The notes beneath the pieces were generated by a model. The model worked only from the letters and a program-made list of their open reading frames with translations, was not told where the DNA came from and did no database searches. DNA of 64,000 nucleotides from Capitulum mitella (lineage: Eukaryota; Arthropoda; Thecostraca; Pollicipedomorpha; Pollicipedidae): the NCBI GenBank assembly GCA_030062745.1, contig CP099848.1:22570378-22634377 (forward strand), read 5' to 3'. Position 1 is the first letter of the stretch; the number at the start of each line of letters is the position of its first letter. The translations under genes were made by a program, and so were the position numbers. Below, in pieces: positions 1-10,215 of this stretch.

Positions 1-240
1 CACAAGCAGCAAGTCGCCCTTTCAGCCTGGCCCTGTGCCACTTCATTTTCAGGGTCAAAATCAAGGTCGAACGACGGGGAACCTTATAATTCAAAAATTT
101 ACAAGAGCACGCCTTTGAAAATTACATCATATTAAAGAACATGTCCATATGCAGGTGACGTTTCCATTCTGGCGCTTCGACACTGCACCTTTAAGGTCAA
201 ACTTGAGGTCGGTATATTGAAGCTGTTTGCATGATCGTTG

Positions 241-365
241 TATGTTCGAAGGTCAGCAGTTCGAGTCCAGGCACTGTCACTGCGCTGTCCACCGCGGCAT
301 TCGGCGCGAGAGTCCGCGACGCGATATGACCCGGGGAGCTGACAGCGTCGATAAATAATCGCCAC
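241..365 (+). mobile_element. tRNA-related SINE copy (hairpin tail)
   Basis: A pol III B-box-like sequence, AGTTCGAGTCC, lies at 258-268. A hairpin follows, with CGACGC at 317-322 pairing with GCGTCG at 345-350 around a loop containing ATGACCC, then an A/T-rich TAAATAAT stretch. The same hairpin-plus-tail layout recurs at 9857-9921. A B box followed by a stem-loop tail is typical of tRNA-derived SINEs. No convincing A box or target duplication was found, so the 5' limit is approximate. Confidence 0.45.
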
Positions 366-539
366 GGTTTGCATACAAGGAAATGTATAAAACTCGTTCT
401 GTTCAATGCCATTTACTTTCCGTGGCAACATTCCACAAGTCTTGTACTTTCTGATTCTGACATTTGCTATGTTTTGTTCCTGTATCGTTCAAAGATGCAG
501 TGTGAAATGTAACAGACGTTGCATTATCCGTTTCATTCT

Positions 540-850
540 AAGAAAAAACGTTGGGTAAGACACGTCCACACAGAAAATGAATACGAGCTACATGTTCTGT
601 ATGTTCAGTTACATTCAGTTGCATTTTCTGTGCATTCATCAATTTCAGTCTTGCGTTTGCTGCAGGTTTAGCTTTAGGGAGATCGCCGGGATCCTTCTTG
701 CATGGGTAGTGAACAGTCCACTTCCTTTTCGTTGCATCATATGCTAGCCTCTCTTTGATAAGAAGTAGTATTTTTCTTCTTGGATGCCACAGCCGTTGCT
801 TCCAGCTGCGCATTTCCCACATTTGCACCCAGCGCACTTGGATATGCAAC
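540..850 (-). pseudogene. BEL/Pao-type retrotransposon pol fragment, frameshifted
   Basis: On the minus strand a Cys-rich stretch (CKCGKC, about 780-836) is followed, in a different frame, by LLLIKERLAYD and KWTVHYPCKKDPGDLP (about 765-650). BEL/Pao polyproteins have this order just before the reverse transcriptase: a CKCGKC-like motif, an acidic/basic helix, then a W-x-x-x-Y-P...DP-x-x-L-P segment. The two parts are in different frames, so the copy is broken. No LTR, reverse transcriptase or integrase was seen nearby. It is an old fragment with no predicted product. Family assignment rests on motif memory, not a search. Confidence 0.5.
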
Positions 851-879
851 GCGTAAGTACATAGATTTTCCACCATGAA

Positions 880-1391
880 AAGTCATTGAGACTCTTCTTA
901 ATGCTATGAGTGGAGTCAATGACATATTGTTAATATCAGATGTGACTGCTACATATTTATCCTACATGTTCACCCGCGCTTTGAATTGGTCCTTTTGAAC
1001 ATTGAATGTGAGCCGCGAAGACACTGGACCAAACTGGTTTTTCATCACTTGTAAAGTGGCCCTCAGTTTTAACGACAGTGGGCAGCAGAACTTAGCAGTC
1101 AATTTTAATCGACGTATCCGCTCCACCATGGAGCCTTTCAACACCTCGAGCCTCTGCTGCTTTGCACCGTGCGCAGTGTTTTGCCCGTCGGAGTCTGGCA
1201 TTGTCGCCTCATATGGTCTCAGAGGTGTCGCGGCGCGTCCCCGACGCCACTCTGGCTCTTGTTAGCGACCACGGTGGACACGTACACACGAACGACGTGG
1301 CTGGCCAGTAAGGTCAACTCGCCACACGGGCACGGCTCAGCCACGTAATGTAGGAGGAAGCGGCTACAATCTCCGTGTGACGTTGTTGCGA
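880..1391. other. no recognised gene
   Basis: Overlapping open frames occur on both strands at 962-1265 (79 and 87 codons). Neither has a domain I recognise, and each is probably the shadow of the other or chance. The minus-strand frame lies just upstream of the BEL/Pao fragment, so it could be decayed retroelement sequence. Confidence 0.3.
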
Positions 1392-1769
1392 CCACCGCTC
1401 ACCATACATTTGGCGCACGTTACATCAGCCGCAGGTTCTTATCACAGCGCGATGGCTGTTCATTCGCGGAGTGGATCAGACCACAATGGAGCGGTGGAGT
1501 GGCAGAGGTGGCGGTGGCAGTGGTGGCCGGGTTGACTGCATCGACTGGCGGTTGTGGGAGTGTTCGCAGTGGCGGCACTGGAGCTGGCGGTGTCCTCTGT
1601 GGCGGCGGCAGCAGTGGTTTTGCCTCCGATGTCAGCACGGGTTCGCCGCAGTTCCCGCCGCCTCCACCGATCAGTTGTGGCCTGATCCATTCCGCGCAGT
1701 ATATGGCCGTCGCGCTGTAGCAAGGACCTGCGGCTGCTGTACCGATGCGTCAAGTGTGGTGAGCAGTGG
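1392..1769. mobile_element. inverted-repeat (MITE/foldback-like) element
   Basis: The left arm (about 1392-1512) and right arm (about 1655-1769) are imperfect reverse complements over roughly 110 bp. Shared blocks include CCAC(C/T)GCTCACCA at the outer ends, CAGCCGCAGG, CAGCGCGA(T/C)GGC and TGGATCA(G/A)(A/G)CCACAA. The 140-bp centre is rich in GGTGGC and GGCGGC triplets. This is the shape of a non-autonomous DNA element or a hairpin-forming repeat. No target duplication was identified, so the exact ends are uncertain. Confidence 0.55.
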
Positions 1770-1779
1770 AATGAAATAG

Positions 1780-2010
1780 GTATTGAAGGAACTGAATCGT
1801 TTCGGAATGATTCCGCCATTCTGGTTAAATGAACTGAACTGGAAGTAACTCCTTGCGGGTCGAAAGGGAATTTGAATGGTCCTTTTGTTTTTAGGTGGAA
1901 TTGGAATAAAAGTGGTTTCAACGGGGTTTAATTCATTTCCCAGGAGGTGCATACTGTTTTGCATCTACTCGTTGAAACGCTACTGACAGATCCGTTTTGT
2001 CTGAAACGAT
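1780..2010. repeat. dispersed GGAAT-rich repeat, copy 1
   Basis: Degenerate GGAAT, GGAATTGGAAT and their complement ATTCC recur every 10-20 bp. Similar stretches lie at 7085-7225 and 49970-50130, so this looks like a dispersed low-complexity repeat family. No coding function is inferred. The 2010-2280 stretch after it shows nothing recognisable. Confidence 0.4.
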
Positions 2011-3081
2011 TGAAACGTTTCATTCACTATCTGTGTTTAAACGTGATTTCGTTGTTCTCGCTCTCTCTGGCGGAGCGCGGCTCTATCACTGTTGCTATGC
2101 AACGGCGAGACGCTGGTGAGGGCGACGGGCGCCGTTTCTCGCGACGGCCGGCGTTGACAGTCAGAGCGGGAAGTGAACTGTGGGTGTGAAAGTGTTCGGG
2201 AAACGGGAAGAATATTGTCACGTACAAAGCTGTGCGATGGCTTGTGTTGATAGACAGGTGGTAACAAAGCGGGTGTCCGGACAAAATGGCGAAACGTAAG
2301 AATTCGTCAAAAAGGCGAATGCCTTTTTGACGAATGCCAGATGGCGAATGCTCAATGGCGACACGTAAAAATGGTGACTGGCCAAATGGCGAACAGCAAA
2401 ATGGTGGCGTGTAAAAATGGCGACATGCAAAAATGGTGACTAACCAAATGGCGAACGGCAGAATGGCGACGTGTCAAAATGGCGACACGCTAAAATGCCA
2501 CTGGCAAAATGGCGAACGGTAAAATGGCAACATGTTAAAAAGGCGACATGCCAAGATCGCGAATGGCCAAATGGCGAATGCAAAATGGCGGCGTGTAAAA
2601 AAGGCGGCGTGCCAAAATGGCGAACGGCTAAATGGCAACCTAAAAAAGGCGACATGCCAAGATGGCGAATGGCTAAATAGCAAACACAAACACAGGCCAT
2701 ATATACATATAACACGTATGCTCTGAAGCACCTTCTTGTTTTGGAAGTCTGATTGAATATGACAGCGAAGTTAGTTTTTATTATTTTCTTCCTTAAACCT
2801 TCGGTTCCTCGTGCAAACTTCCTCTACTTCTTTTTGGGGAAAAAGTGGAGACCTCCAGTCATACAGCATTTCGTTAATTTCCATGAACATCACCAGGGAA
2901 ACATTCAAGCACGTTACACATCCATGACATTGTTAGCTAACATAAGGCGTACGTGGTGAAGTTTCGTCACCAGATGGGCAGGAGACCGACCTGGGAAAGC
3001 ATGCCTTTCGATCACACCGGGGCCCGGCAAACTAGCCGGCCATCTCATCCAACTCCAGCTCCGGACGTGACGTGAAAAAAC

Positions 3082-3082
<1 letters not shown>

Positions 3083-3132
<50 letters not shown>

Positions 3133-3164
3133 AGAGAAAGGGGGAGGGAGACGGACGGACGGAC
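3083..3164 (+). repeat. (GA)n microsatellite with ACGG tail
   Basis: About 24 GA units run uninterrupted from 3083, followed by a purine stretch and ACGGACGG repeats to about 3164. It lies in the interior of the foldback-like element. Confidence 0.9.
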
Positions 3165-3361
3165 ATTGTTGAAGATTTTCCATGCTTCGCTACGTATGCG
3201 TCACGTTCCATGGGTCAACATCCATTTTTTTGTAGGGGGAGGTGGATAATGACAAGGGCCACCGATTGCCGTGTGGTTTGGTTTCTGGCCGCATTGCTAG
3301 ATTCTCCTGAGATTGCAAAAGGGGATGTCGGAAGCAGCATCAAACCACCCGTAACTACCCC

Positions 3362-3480
3362 ATGGCCGAGGGATGAGATCAAACACTTGGATTCCGTGGC
3401 ACCGGGTTCGGGTCCCAGAGGAGATTAACTCTTATCAAGAGGCCAGCTGGCAACGGACTAAAGAGGTCTGACCTGGCACG
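3362..3480 (+). mobile_element. tRNA-like SINE fragment
   Basis: An A-box-like TGGCCGAGGGA (about 3363) and a B-box-like GGTTCGGGTCC (about 3404-3414) are spaced as in a tRNA gene. The arms do not fold into a complete cloverleaf, so this is a tRNA-derived retroposon head rather than a tRNA gene. It lies within the foldback-like element. Confidence 0.4.
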
Positions 3481-3904
3481 AGGTGTATCCATTTGTCCTT
3501 TTATGGGCCGTTTCGCAATTTATTCGTTTGGCACTCTTACATGTCTACACGTTGCCATCTTGCCGTTCGCCATTGTCACATGTCGCCTATTTTACACGTC
3601 GCCATTTAACCATTCGCCATTAAGGCTGTCGCCATTTTGGCATGTCGCCTTTTTTGCACGTCGCCACTTGGCCATTCGCCATTTAGCCGTTCGCCATTTT
3701 GGCACGTCACCTTCTTCACATGTCGCCATTTGGCCATTCGCCATCTAGCAGTCCGACATTTTGGCATGCCGCCATTTTTACATGTCATTTGGCCATTCGC
3801 CATTTAGTCGTTCGTCATTTTAGCATGTCGCCATTTTTACATGTCGCCATGCAGCGTTCGCCACCTGGCATTCGTCATTTTTACATTCGCCATTTTACCC
3901 TAGT

Positions 3905-4370
3905 ACCAAGAAAGCGCGACGGCCCTTTGGATGCCCCTTTTAAGGGTGGTGAAGGGTGAGTGCAAGACCGCATAACGATGAGGGCAGTGTCATAGCTGAT
4001 TATATCTACCGTCATCCATCAACCAAGGGCGGCACCATAGGCAAATGATAAGCAAGGCAGGACTTTTGGACGTGTATAGGGCTTTTGAGTCCACCCTTTT
4101 CATGCGACTCTCATTAGCATAATGTCGAATTATTTAATGATTGCAGGTACTGAGTCTGATACCCACATAGTGAAATAGTTACCCTGCTGTATCGCCGACG
4201 TGGTTTTTTGGGCAACAGTTATGAGCAGTAACTAACCCGCAATCTAATGACTGGGGCAGAGGGGCAGCGGGGTTTAACTTACCGTGGTTGCGCCAATGCC
4301 GTCAATGGCTTTGTTAAAAGATACAATGCAGTTCGCTTATTACGACTTTGTGGGGGCGTTTGTGAAAATT
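3905..4370. other. no recognised gene
   Basis: Unique-looking sequence with no coding, RNA or repeat signal that I can support. Confidence 0.4.
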
Positions 4371-4372
4371 GA

Positions 4373-4654
4373 TTATAAGTAAACTTCGTTATAGCCGAAG
4401 CCATAAAAAAGATACATTTTTATTAGGATCAAACGAAAGGGATTGCCAAAAGACAGAAGAAAAACACACAACAACAAGAGGTCTCTTTTGATGTCATCCT
4501 TGCTCATACGAATCGCTGACAATTTTGAGGTCGGAATCTTGGACTCTCCAACAATTTTGCTTTTTTTGGCCGCAGGACACGCTTTCTCAGCTATCTGTAA
4601 CATCTTATCCTTCTCTTCTCTTGCCTTACATCGTTTGTTGCTCGGTACAGTCAC
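4373..4654 (-). pseudogene. pogo/Tigger-like transposase relic (CENP-B N-type HTH)
   Basis: The minus-strand frame has a basic start (KRCKAREEK) followed by a helix-turn-helix-like stretch, with SKIVGESKIPTSKLSAI and then SKDDI. This is the pattern of the CENP-B N-terminal HTH of pogo/Tigger transposases, where an E-x-G-I-P-x-S-T-L-S-x-I helix precedes a basic K-x-K-x-x-I. The frame then loses similarity and stops near 4373, and no DDE catalytic region was found. TTCGTTATAGCCGAAG (4386-4401) and an inverted-repeat-like stretch at 6066-6186 fit Tigger-type termini. The relic is inactive; the assignment is by eye. Confidence 0.4.
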
Positions 4655-6065
4655 CGTGGAAAGAACACATCCTCAGAAAAAAATTATGATTGCGTTCCGC
4701 CCGGCCTTTCGTCATCCCCATGCCGTACCGAGCATTCTGCCCTGGCTGCCGACCGCACTGCCGACCCTGCTAATCCAGTGATTCAACTTCACATTGGCAG
4801 GTGCAAAAAATACAAACTTCCCATGTTTGTCTGCGCACAACATCCGCGGCAATGACGCTTGGGCGAGGAAAATCGATCTGCTGAATTTCTAATTTTTTGC
4901 TCTTTTGAATTTCAACATTGTTCGGCAACTTTTGCCACTAAAGCCCAGCGAAGGCGAGAGGTCGTTCTCGCGGCCGATCTTTCTTCTGCGGCGATCGCAG
5001 GTGTGTCATACCGAAGTAAGGGTATTATTTTGCGTATGAAATAGGTTCTGCCGGACAGCCAGCTGCAAAACATTGTGAGAAGGTAGCCTGTGCGATAAAT
5101 TTACAATGCAAAGGTACATGTAACCGGAGTTAGGTCAATCGAGGCCAACCAGAATCATGTGTAAAAAAATACAGTATTCTGTAAGTTGGCCACATGAGAA
5201 AGTGGTGGGAACCTTGAACCAATTATAACTGTAGTTACCTCATGGCATGCAGAAGATGAGCGAGGTTAGCTGAGACATCCAAAGCCAATTAATGCGAAAG
5301 AAAAAGAAAATTTTCCCTGGATACATTTTTCTCTGGATGCATTTTGTGAGGATGTGTTTTGTTGATCTCAGGTGACCTCGGATAACCTCAGATGACCTAA
5401 GCTAGTCAACTAATGCACCTAATACATATAACTGCTAACAATCCACCACATTGTATTATGATCGATTTCGACGAAGTGCAGCATTTTCAAATGATGATTT
5501 GGGGTGACTCGTTTGGCCTGACCTAGACCAACTTTGCTTCGCAGGATGTAAGGCCATGATATGGACTAAGACTCCACAAAATTTTGTTGTCATCGGTTCA
5601 GTAGTTCTGGAGAAATTAGGGTCGCACTAATTCGACAATTGATTCGTTTGAACTGGGTAGATGCGACCTCTCTCATTCGTTTTATGAAGGATGTCAGATC
5701 ACCATCTAAACTTCCGCTTCATTAAGTTTTATTGCAATCAGTGGAATAGATCAGAACCTAGGGAGGCGGGGAAATATGCCACCACCCCATCAGTGCGAGT
5801 TATTCAAATGTCCACCGGCGCGGGTGCTAATGACGAACTTTCTGCAGGCCAGAATCGAATACGCTGTCATAAAAAAAAACTTCCTTTGGTTACTTAGAAA
5901 AGTACACTCATCTTTGGTGAGGGTGCATCCGGTTCAAAGATTTTGGGTAATAAGCACGAGTGTATTGAATAATTCTTGCTCTGCTTCATGCATTCCAAAA
6001 GATCGGAAGTTTCCAGCTAAAAATTGCCCTACATCTCGCAAAACCCGAACTGAGATCAAAAATGG
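4655..6065. other. no recognised gene; short TGACCT repeats
   Basis: No gene is seen. Around 5365-5400 there are four spaced GATGACCT/GGTGACCT/GATAACCT words, a small instance of the TGACCT-rich repeats found elsewhere in the window. Open frames at 5691-6186 cross this stretch with no recognisable domain. Confidence 0.35.
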
Positions 6066-6186
6066 GGCTTCATTATATCGAATTCGCTATATCCGTTTTT
6101 TTTGTACTGAATTTCGAGGGGACCAGACAAATTTCTTCGCTATGGCCGAACTTCGTTGCATGCGTATTCGTTATAAGAGGACTTAA
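6066..6186 (+). repeat. Tigger-type terminal-repeat-like sequence
   Basis: TATATCGAATTCGCTATAT, a polyT run, GAATTTCGAGGGGACCAGA, then GAACTTCGTTGCATGCG and TTCGTTATAAGAGGACT resemble the ends of pogo/Tigger elements, which are built of TTCG(T/C)TATA-type words. It may be the terminus of the relic at 4373-4654 or a solo end. Confidence 0.4.
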
Positions 6187-7080
6187 CTGAACATTCTTAA
6201 GAAGATGTTGCGTATGACGGCCGCGAGTAACTAAAGCAAAGGGCTTCACCGACGAAATAAGTGATGCTGTCGGTCCACTGAGTATTTCAGTGTGAATCAG
6301 AGACTCGTCTAAGAAATTTTTACTGGAAAGGATGGACAGGCGTGAGATAATTTATTTATTTTTTAATCTGCCTGCTCACGAACAGCTACACTTTTCCCGC
6401 ATTTAGCCCAAAATATTACTTCCAGAGGACTTCGCGGATCATAGACATTTGGCAAAAAGGTGGACGACGTAATTCTATTAACTGGCTGTATGCCCTGCGA
6501 CTTGATCTGGACAGGGCAGTTACAATGCGGACCTAGCAGTTTTGCCACCTGCAGTTGCAAAAGGTGGCATAACCGCGGTCATGCTTGCCCTCAGTGGCGA
6601 GTTTTTTACCTCGTCTGGGGAGGGGACAGGAGCGGTGATTGGGAGGTTTTGCCCTCCTCCCCCAGTTGACGTTTCAGACGAGTCCCTGGTGTTTGTAAAT
6701 GTAAGTATGACGTCAGCGCCATTTTGTATTTTCGGTCTGACTGCGCAAGGCGGGCGCAGACTTCATCCGCCTATCATGGGAAATCAGCTGTTCCGGGGAC
6801 AGAAGCTCCCCCTTTTTGGCCAGGAGCCAATTTTCGTTTTTTTTGCAGCGATGCCGTCTCGCCGCGGGATCTGCTGGCGACCCTGAGCGGGTTGAATGTA
6901 GTGAAGCTATGCCCGCTATCGCATATTGCACGGCATTGTATTTGTCTAAAGACGACTTTTCTTAACAGCCCAGTAACAAGTGCGGCAAGCGCAAAATTTC
7001 AAGAGCTTACAAACGTACTTAGAAATGCAACTGTTTGCCTTCCTGAGTAATGGAATCGTCATCTGTCAAATGATCGTTTG
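6187..7080. other. no recognised gene
   Basis: Several overlapping open frames (6460-7050) lie here in all three + frames, with no recognised domain and no clear splice context. A C-rich patch (GCCCTCCTCCCCCAG, about 6651) is noted. Confidence 0.35.
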
Positions 7081-7084
7081 CCTG

Positions 7085-7225
7085 GAATGAGGAACTGAAT
7101 TTCAGCTCTTTTTATTAAATGAATCGGAACTGGAATCATTTCTTTTCGGAAGACAGTGCATCGGAATTGGATTCATTCCGTTTCAGAAGCAGAAGAATCG
7201 CAACTGAAATCATTCCTTCATTTTG
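7085..7225. repeat. dispersed GGAAT-rich repeat, copy 2
   Basis: Alternating GGAAT, ATTCC and GAATC words resemble those at 1780-2010 and 49970-50130. Confidence 0.4.
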
Positions 7226-7328
7226 GCAAACTCCAAAACACTGGCATATGTATACCTATACGGATGCTTGCGTAGTCCATACAGATACATACGCAGATAC
7301 CAAAGCGTTCGCGTCCAAGGCGTTCGTA

Positions 7329-7406
7329 TATGTACACACACGCACAAACACACACACACACGCGCGCGCGCACACACACACACGTACGCACGCATGCGCA
7401 CACGCA
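7329..7406 (+). repeat. CA/CG alternating microsatellite
   Basis: A 78-bp run of nearly perfect purine-pyrimidine alternation: (CA)n, an internal (CG)5, (CA)n, then CGTACGCACGCATGCGCACACGC-type steps. The only clear break is an AAA in ACGCACAAACAC. Long CA/CG alternation favours left-handed Z-DNA. Confidence 0.9.
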
Positions 7407-7409
7407 AAG

Positions 7410-8400
7410 GCTATTTCAAATATTTTCATGTTTGAGCCTTTCTTGCATACTATACATTTTCTAGTGATCGGGGCCCATTACCGCCAGAGGGGCCGCTTAA
7501 GGGGTCCCTAAAAAGCCGCTTGCCCTCCCCCCATCAGGAAATACGATCCGCCGCCACTGATGTTAACCCAAACCCAAGAGGACGACAAAGACTAGATGTG
7601 TTCGAAAACTGAGCCACGAGAAAAATAGTACAATTACAGGGAGTATTGCTGGCATGAAATAACAGAGGAGATAACGGGTTGGACCTACAAGGTCTAAAGG
7701 TTTTTTTCGAGGTGGGAACTAAAAAGACTATGAATAGTCATACAGCTGGGGGTCTGAGAGAGAAACATTGGTGCTGGGAAAAGAGATTAATCACCGAATT
7801 CTGGAGTACAGAGAGAGTCAGACGGTGATGGGAAACGAAAGAAATTACGGAGTTCTGGAATACTGAGATAGTCAGACAAGCGCGTAGACGTCGTCATCGA
7901 GTGAATAGTGGATATTCTGGCAGTAGGGACGGCGGGCAAATAAACAACTCCCTCACACTCCTAACCCTCGCCCGAAGGAGCCATTTTTACCCCCTCGCCC
8001 GTCTGGCAGAGGTCTTAAAACTACTCCCTTACTAACTTTTGGAGAAGGAGATAGAGCAACGCGGCAAAAAACGATGTGTTGCTCGTCATGCGGGCTACTC
8101 AATAATACCCAAGTCTTTGGTTTCAGGTCAACAGGTGGCCCCAGGTCGCGGTAATGACCTCAACGAGACCACGTCAAAATATGTCGAAGTTTTCTTAACA
8201 AAATGGTTTTCCAAACCAATGAAAATAAATCGATTTCGTAAGCACCAGCATATTAGTCGATGTCTTGGCTATCGGAAAATGTATTGGTTTTTGAGTCTAG
8301 GTTAATGGGTGACCTTTCAGGTCATGAAAATGTCACCATGGCTGAAATTTGCAGTGGGAGGCATGATAGTCCCACCACACTTTTGCCGAGCCACAGCTCA
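7410..8400. other. no recognised gene
   Basis: No coding gene is supported. A C-rich patch (CCCTCACACTCCTAACCCTC, about 7952) may be part of a dispersed repeat. Confidence 0.35.
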
Positions 8401-8404
8401 AATA

Positions 8405-8760
8405 AGTCACGACACGCGTACCAAACTTGGCACACCGGTTCTCCTCGAGCTGGGAGGGGGTCGTCTATTTTGGCGGCCACCTTAGTTCCCAAGGCCAACG
8501 CCAGGAGCGCGCATAATGTTTTACGGAAATCGTTCCTTGTCGAAAACCACTCGAACTAGAGCCACCAAATTTGGTTGGCAGGTAGGCGAGCACACGGTCT
8601 GTCTTAGCACATCATTGTGGCGGCGGCAAAAGTTGCTCAAGGTCACCGTCAGGGGTGTGCATGTATTCGTGCGGAAAATGGCGTGAGCTGAGAACTAGAA
8701 CTAGAGCCAGTAAAAGTACTGTGTGGGTAGTCGGGCACAAAAACAATAGTTGTCTGAGCA
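8405..8760 (+). repeat. diverged ~144-bp tandem repeat
   Basis: ACCAAACTTGG at 8420, ACCAAATTTGG at 8564 and a weaker CCAGTAAAAGTA at about 8707 are spaced about 144 bp. Each is preceded by an ACTAGAGCC/GACACGCGT-like lead-in, and the first two are followed by TTGGCGGC/GTGGCGGCGG. This is a decayed tandem repeat of about 2.5 units. 'ACTTGG(C/T)ACAC' also occurs in the TGACCT-rich repeat near 33.3 kb, suggesting a related family. Confidence 0.45.
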
Positions 8761-9690
8761 TACAACTTTACCACTTGTTTTAATCTATGGTCAAATTCCT
8801 TCAATGTTTGATAAACGCGTTTTACCTAGCTTGAACTCTGATGATCTCATCCTTCCGATGCACTAAAAACAGGCCATTGACGTTTGAATCGAATACAAGC
8901 ATGAAAGAGGCCTGTAACTCAACAATTGTAAAATCCAGTTTCCAACAAATGAAATGTATTGTTCGATTTAATTAAAAGCACGATTGGCAAAAAGGTTACA
9001 GGTTACGACCTGTACGATGAAAAATTCTATAAAAAGGGTGCAAGCTCAGCTACAGGAAAATCAGTGCTCTATCTCCCGTCAGCAAAACTTTACTAAAAAA
9101 AAAAATCAGAAGAGTCCTAACACGACCCTTACCCGCCGGGCGAGGGTTAAAGGATCAAAATTATTATTCATTGTATCTATTGAATGAAAACCTTTACACT
9201 TTTGCACTCTCGCACCTCCCGATCGTTAGGTGTCATGGCAACAGTGCACGTGAAGCACGTCCTTGGACCTCCTCCATCAGCAAACCCTTTTGTGTGACTC
9301 CTTTTATTTCCTGGAATAAGCCGTTTGTTTCATATGTATGAGACCTACGTTTAACGTCTGTATGCTGCTAGACGAAAACTTGACACCGATCCACACTTAT
9401 TGTTGACAGATGTGACAAAGCCAGCACGATACGTATTCGTCTGCATCGTATGATAGACCCCTCTAGCATGCACTCAACAGGACGACTTCTCCAAGAGACC
9501 TTATCCGAGATCTGCTCATGGTTTACCCATGGCTGCAGGGCCACGTTGTCCACGGTCTGCAGCAAACTAGCGCCTTAAGATAGCGCGTGTTAACATCCTG
9601 ATGCGCGGGCTCTTCGTTGCCGGACCTAAGACCGAGGTCCGCTGCAGAAATCGGCGCAGATCTCTGAAGTATCGGCGCCGCGTGCCGGCT
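8761..9690. other. no recognised gene
   Basis: No coding or RNA gene could be supported. Confidence 0.35.
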
Positions 9691-9849
9691 GATGACACCG
9701 GCGACTCTCGGGCACACCTGCAACCGGATCTCGTCAGTCGTAAAGCGACCGGGGCGCGCGCCTCCCGTCCGCGTCGGCCCCATTTGCATGAGCGGCGCGT
9801 CCCGAGATCTGGAGATCGCGGGGCGGCCCTGCCAGCCGGGCCGGCGCCG

Positions 9850-9921
9850 GAGATCGCGACGCGAAATGACCCTGGCAACCGAGAACGTCGTTAAATAACG
9901 CAATAACAAACCAACCAACCG
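9850..9921 (+). mobile_element. SINE 3' end (hairpin and AACC tail)
   Basis: CGACG (9857-9861) pairs with CGTCG (9886-9890) around a loop with AAATGACCC, followed by TTAAATAACGCAATAAC and an AACCAACCAACC tail. The layout matches 317-365 and the ultrashort retroposons at 12511-12569 and 22044-22106. The upstream GC-rich stretch (9600-9850) may be the SINE body, but no pol III promoter box could be assigned. Confidence 0.5.
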
Positions 9922-9924
9922 GCC

Positions 9925-10040
9925 GACAACCCGCCAATACTCAGCCGATACCCGGCCAATACTCGGCCAACACCCGGCCAACACCTGGCCGACACCCAGC
10001 CAAAAATCAGCTGACACCCGCCCAACGCCCAGCCTACAAC
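9925..10040 (+). repeat. ~11-bp minisatellite (CGGCCAACACC)
   Basis: Around ten degenerate copies of CGGCCAACACC/CGGCCAATACT follow the AACC tail of the SINE end. The array may have grown from that tail, an inference from shared AACC and GGCC words. Confidence 0.6.
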
Positions 10041-10064
10041 TGGCTGGCGCTTGCCCGACACTCG

Positions 10065-10215
10065 TTGACCTCGGTCGTCAGTAAGGTCCGGACGCTGACC
10101 TCGGTAGTCATTAAGGCCTGGATGCTGACCTCGGTCATCACTAAGGTCCGGACGCTGACCTCGGTCGTCAGTAAGGTCTGGACGCTGGCCTCGGTTGTGA
10201 GTAATGCCCGGACTC
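10065..10215 (+). repeat. 30-bp minisatellite
   Basis: Five units with exact 30-bp spacing start at TCGGT (10071, 10101, 10131, 10161, 10191); the core is GTCAGTAAGGTCCGGACG. Because 30 is a multiple of three, the minus strand stays open and would encode a GQRPDLTDDR-like decapeptide repeat inside a 123-codon frame (9891-10262). I see no sign that this frame is a gene. Confidence 0.8.

Larger units (their letters stand above)
2281..3899. mobile_element. foldback-like element with tandem-repeat inverted arms
   Basis: The left arm (2281 to about 2682) is a tandem array of AAATGGCGA-type units (for example AAATGGCGAACGGC and GGCGACATGCAAAA). The right arm (about 3530-3899) is the reverse complement of the same family. 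The outer parts are collinear: left GACGAATGCCAGATGGCGAA matches right, inverted, GACGAATGCCAGGTGGCGAA, then ATGGCGACA(C/T)GTAAAAATGG. Long inverted repeats built of short tandem units are the hallmark of foldback elements. The 0.85-kb interior holds a GA microsatellite and a tRNA-like segment but no transposase. No clear target duplication was seen. Confidence 0.6.
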
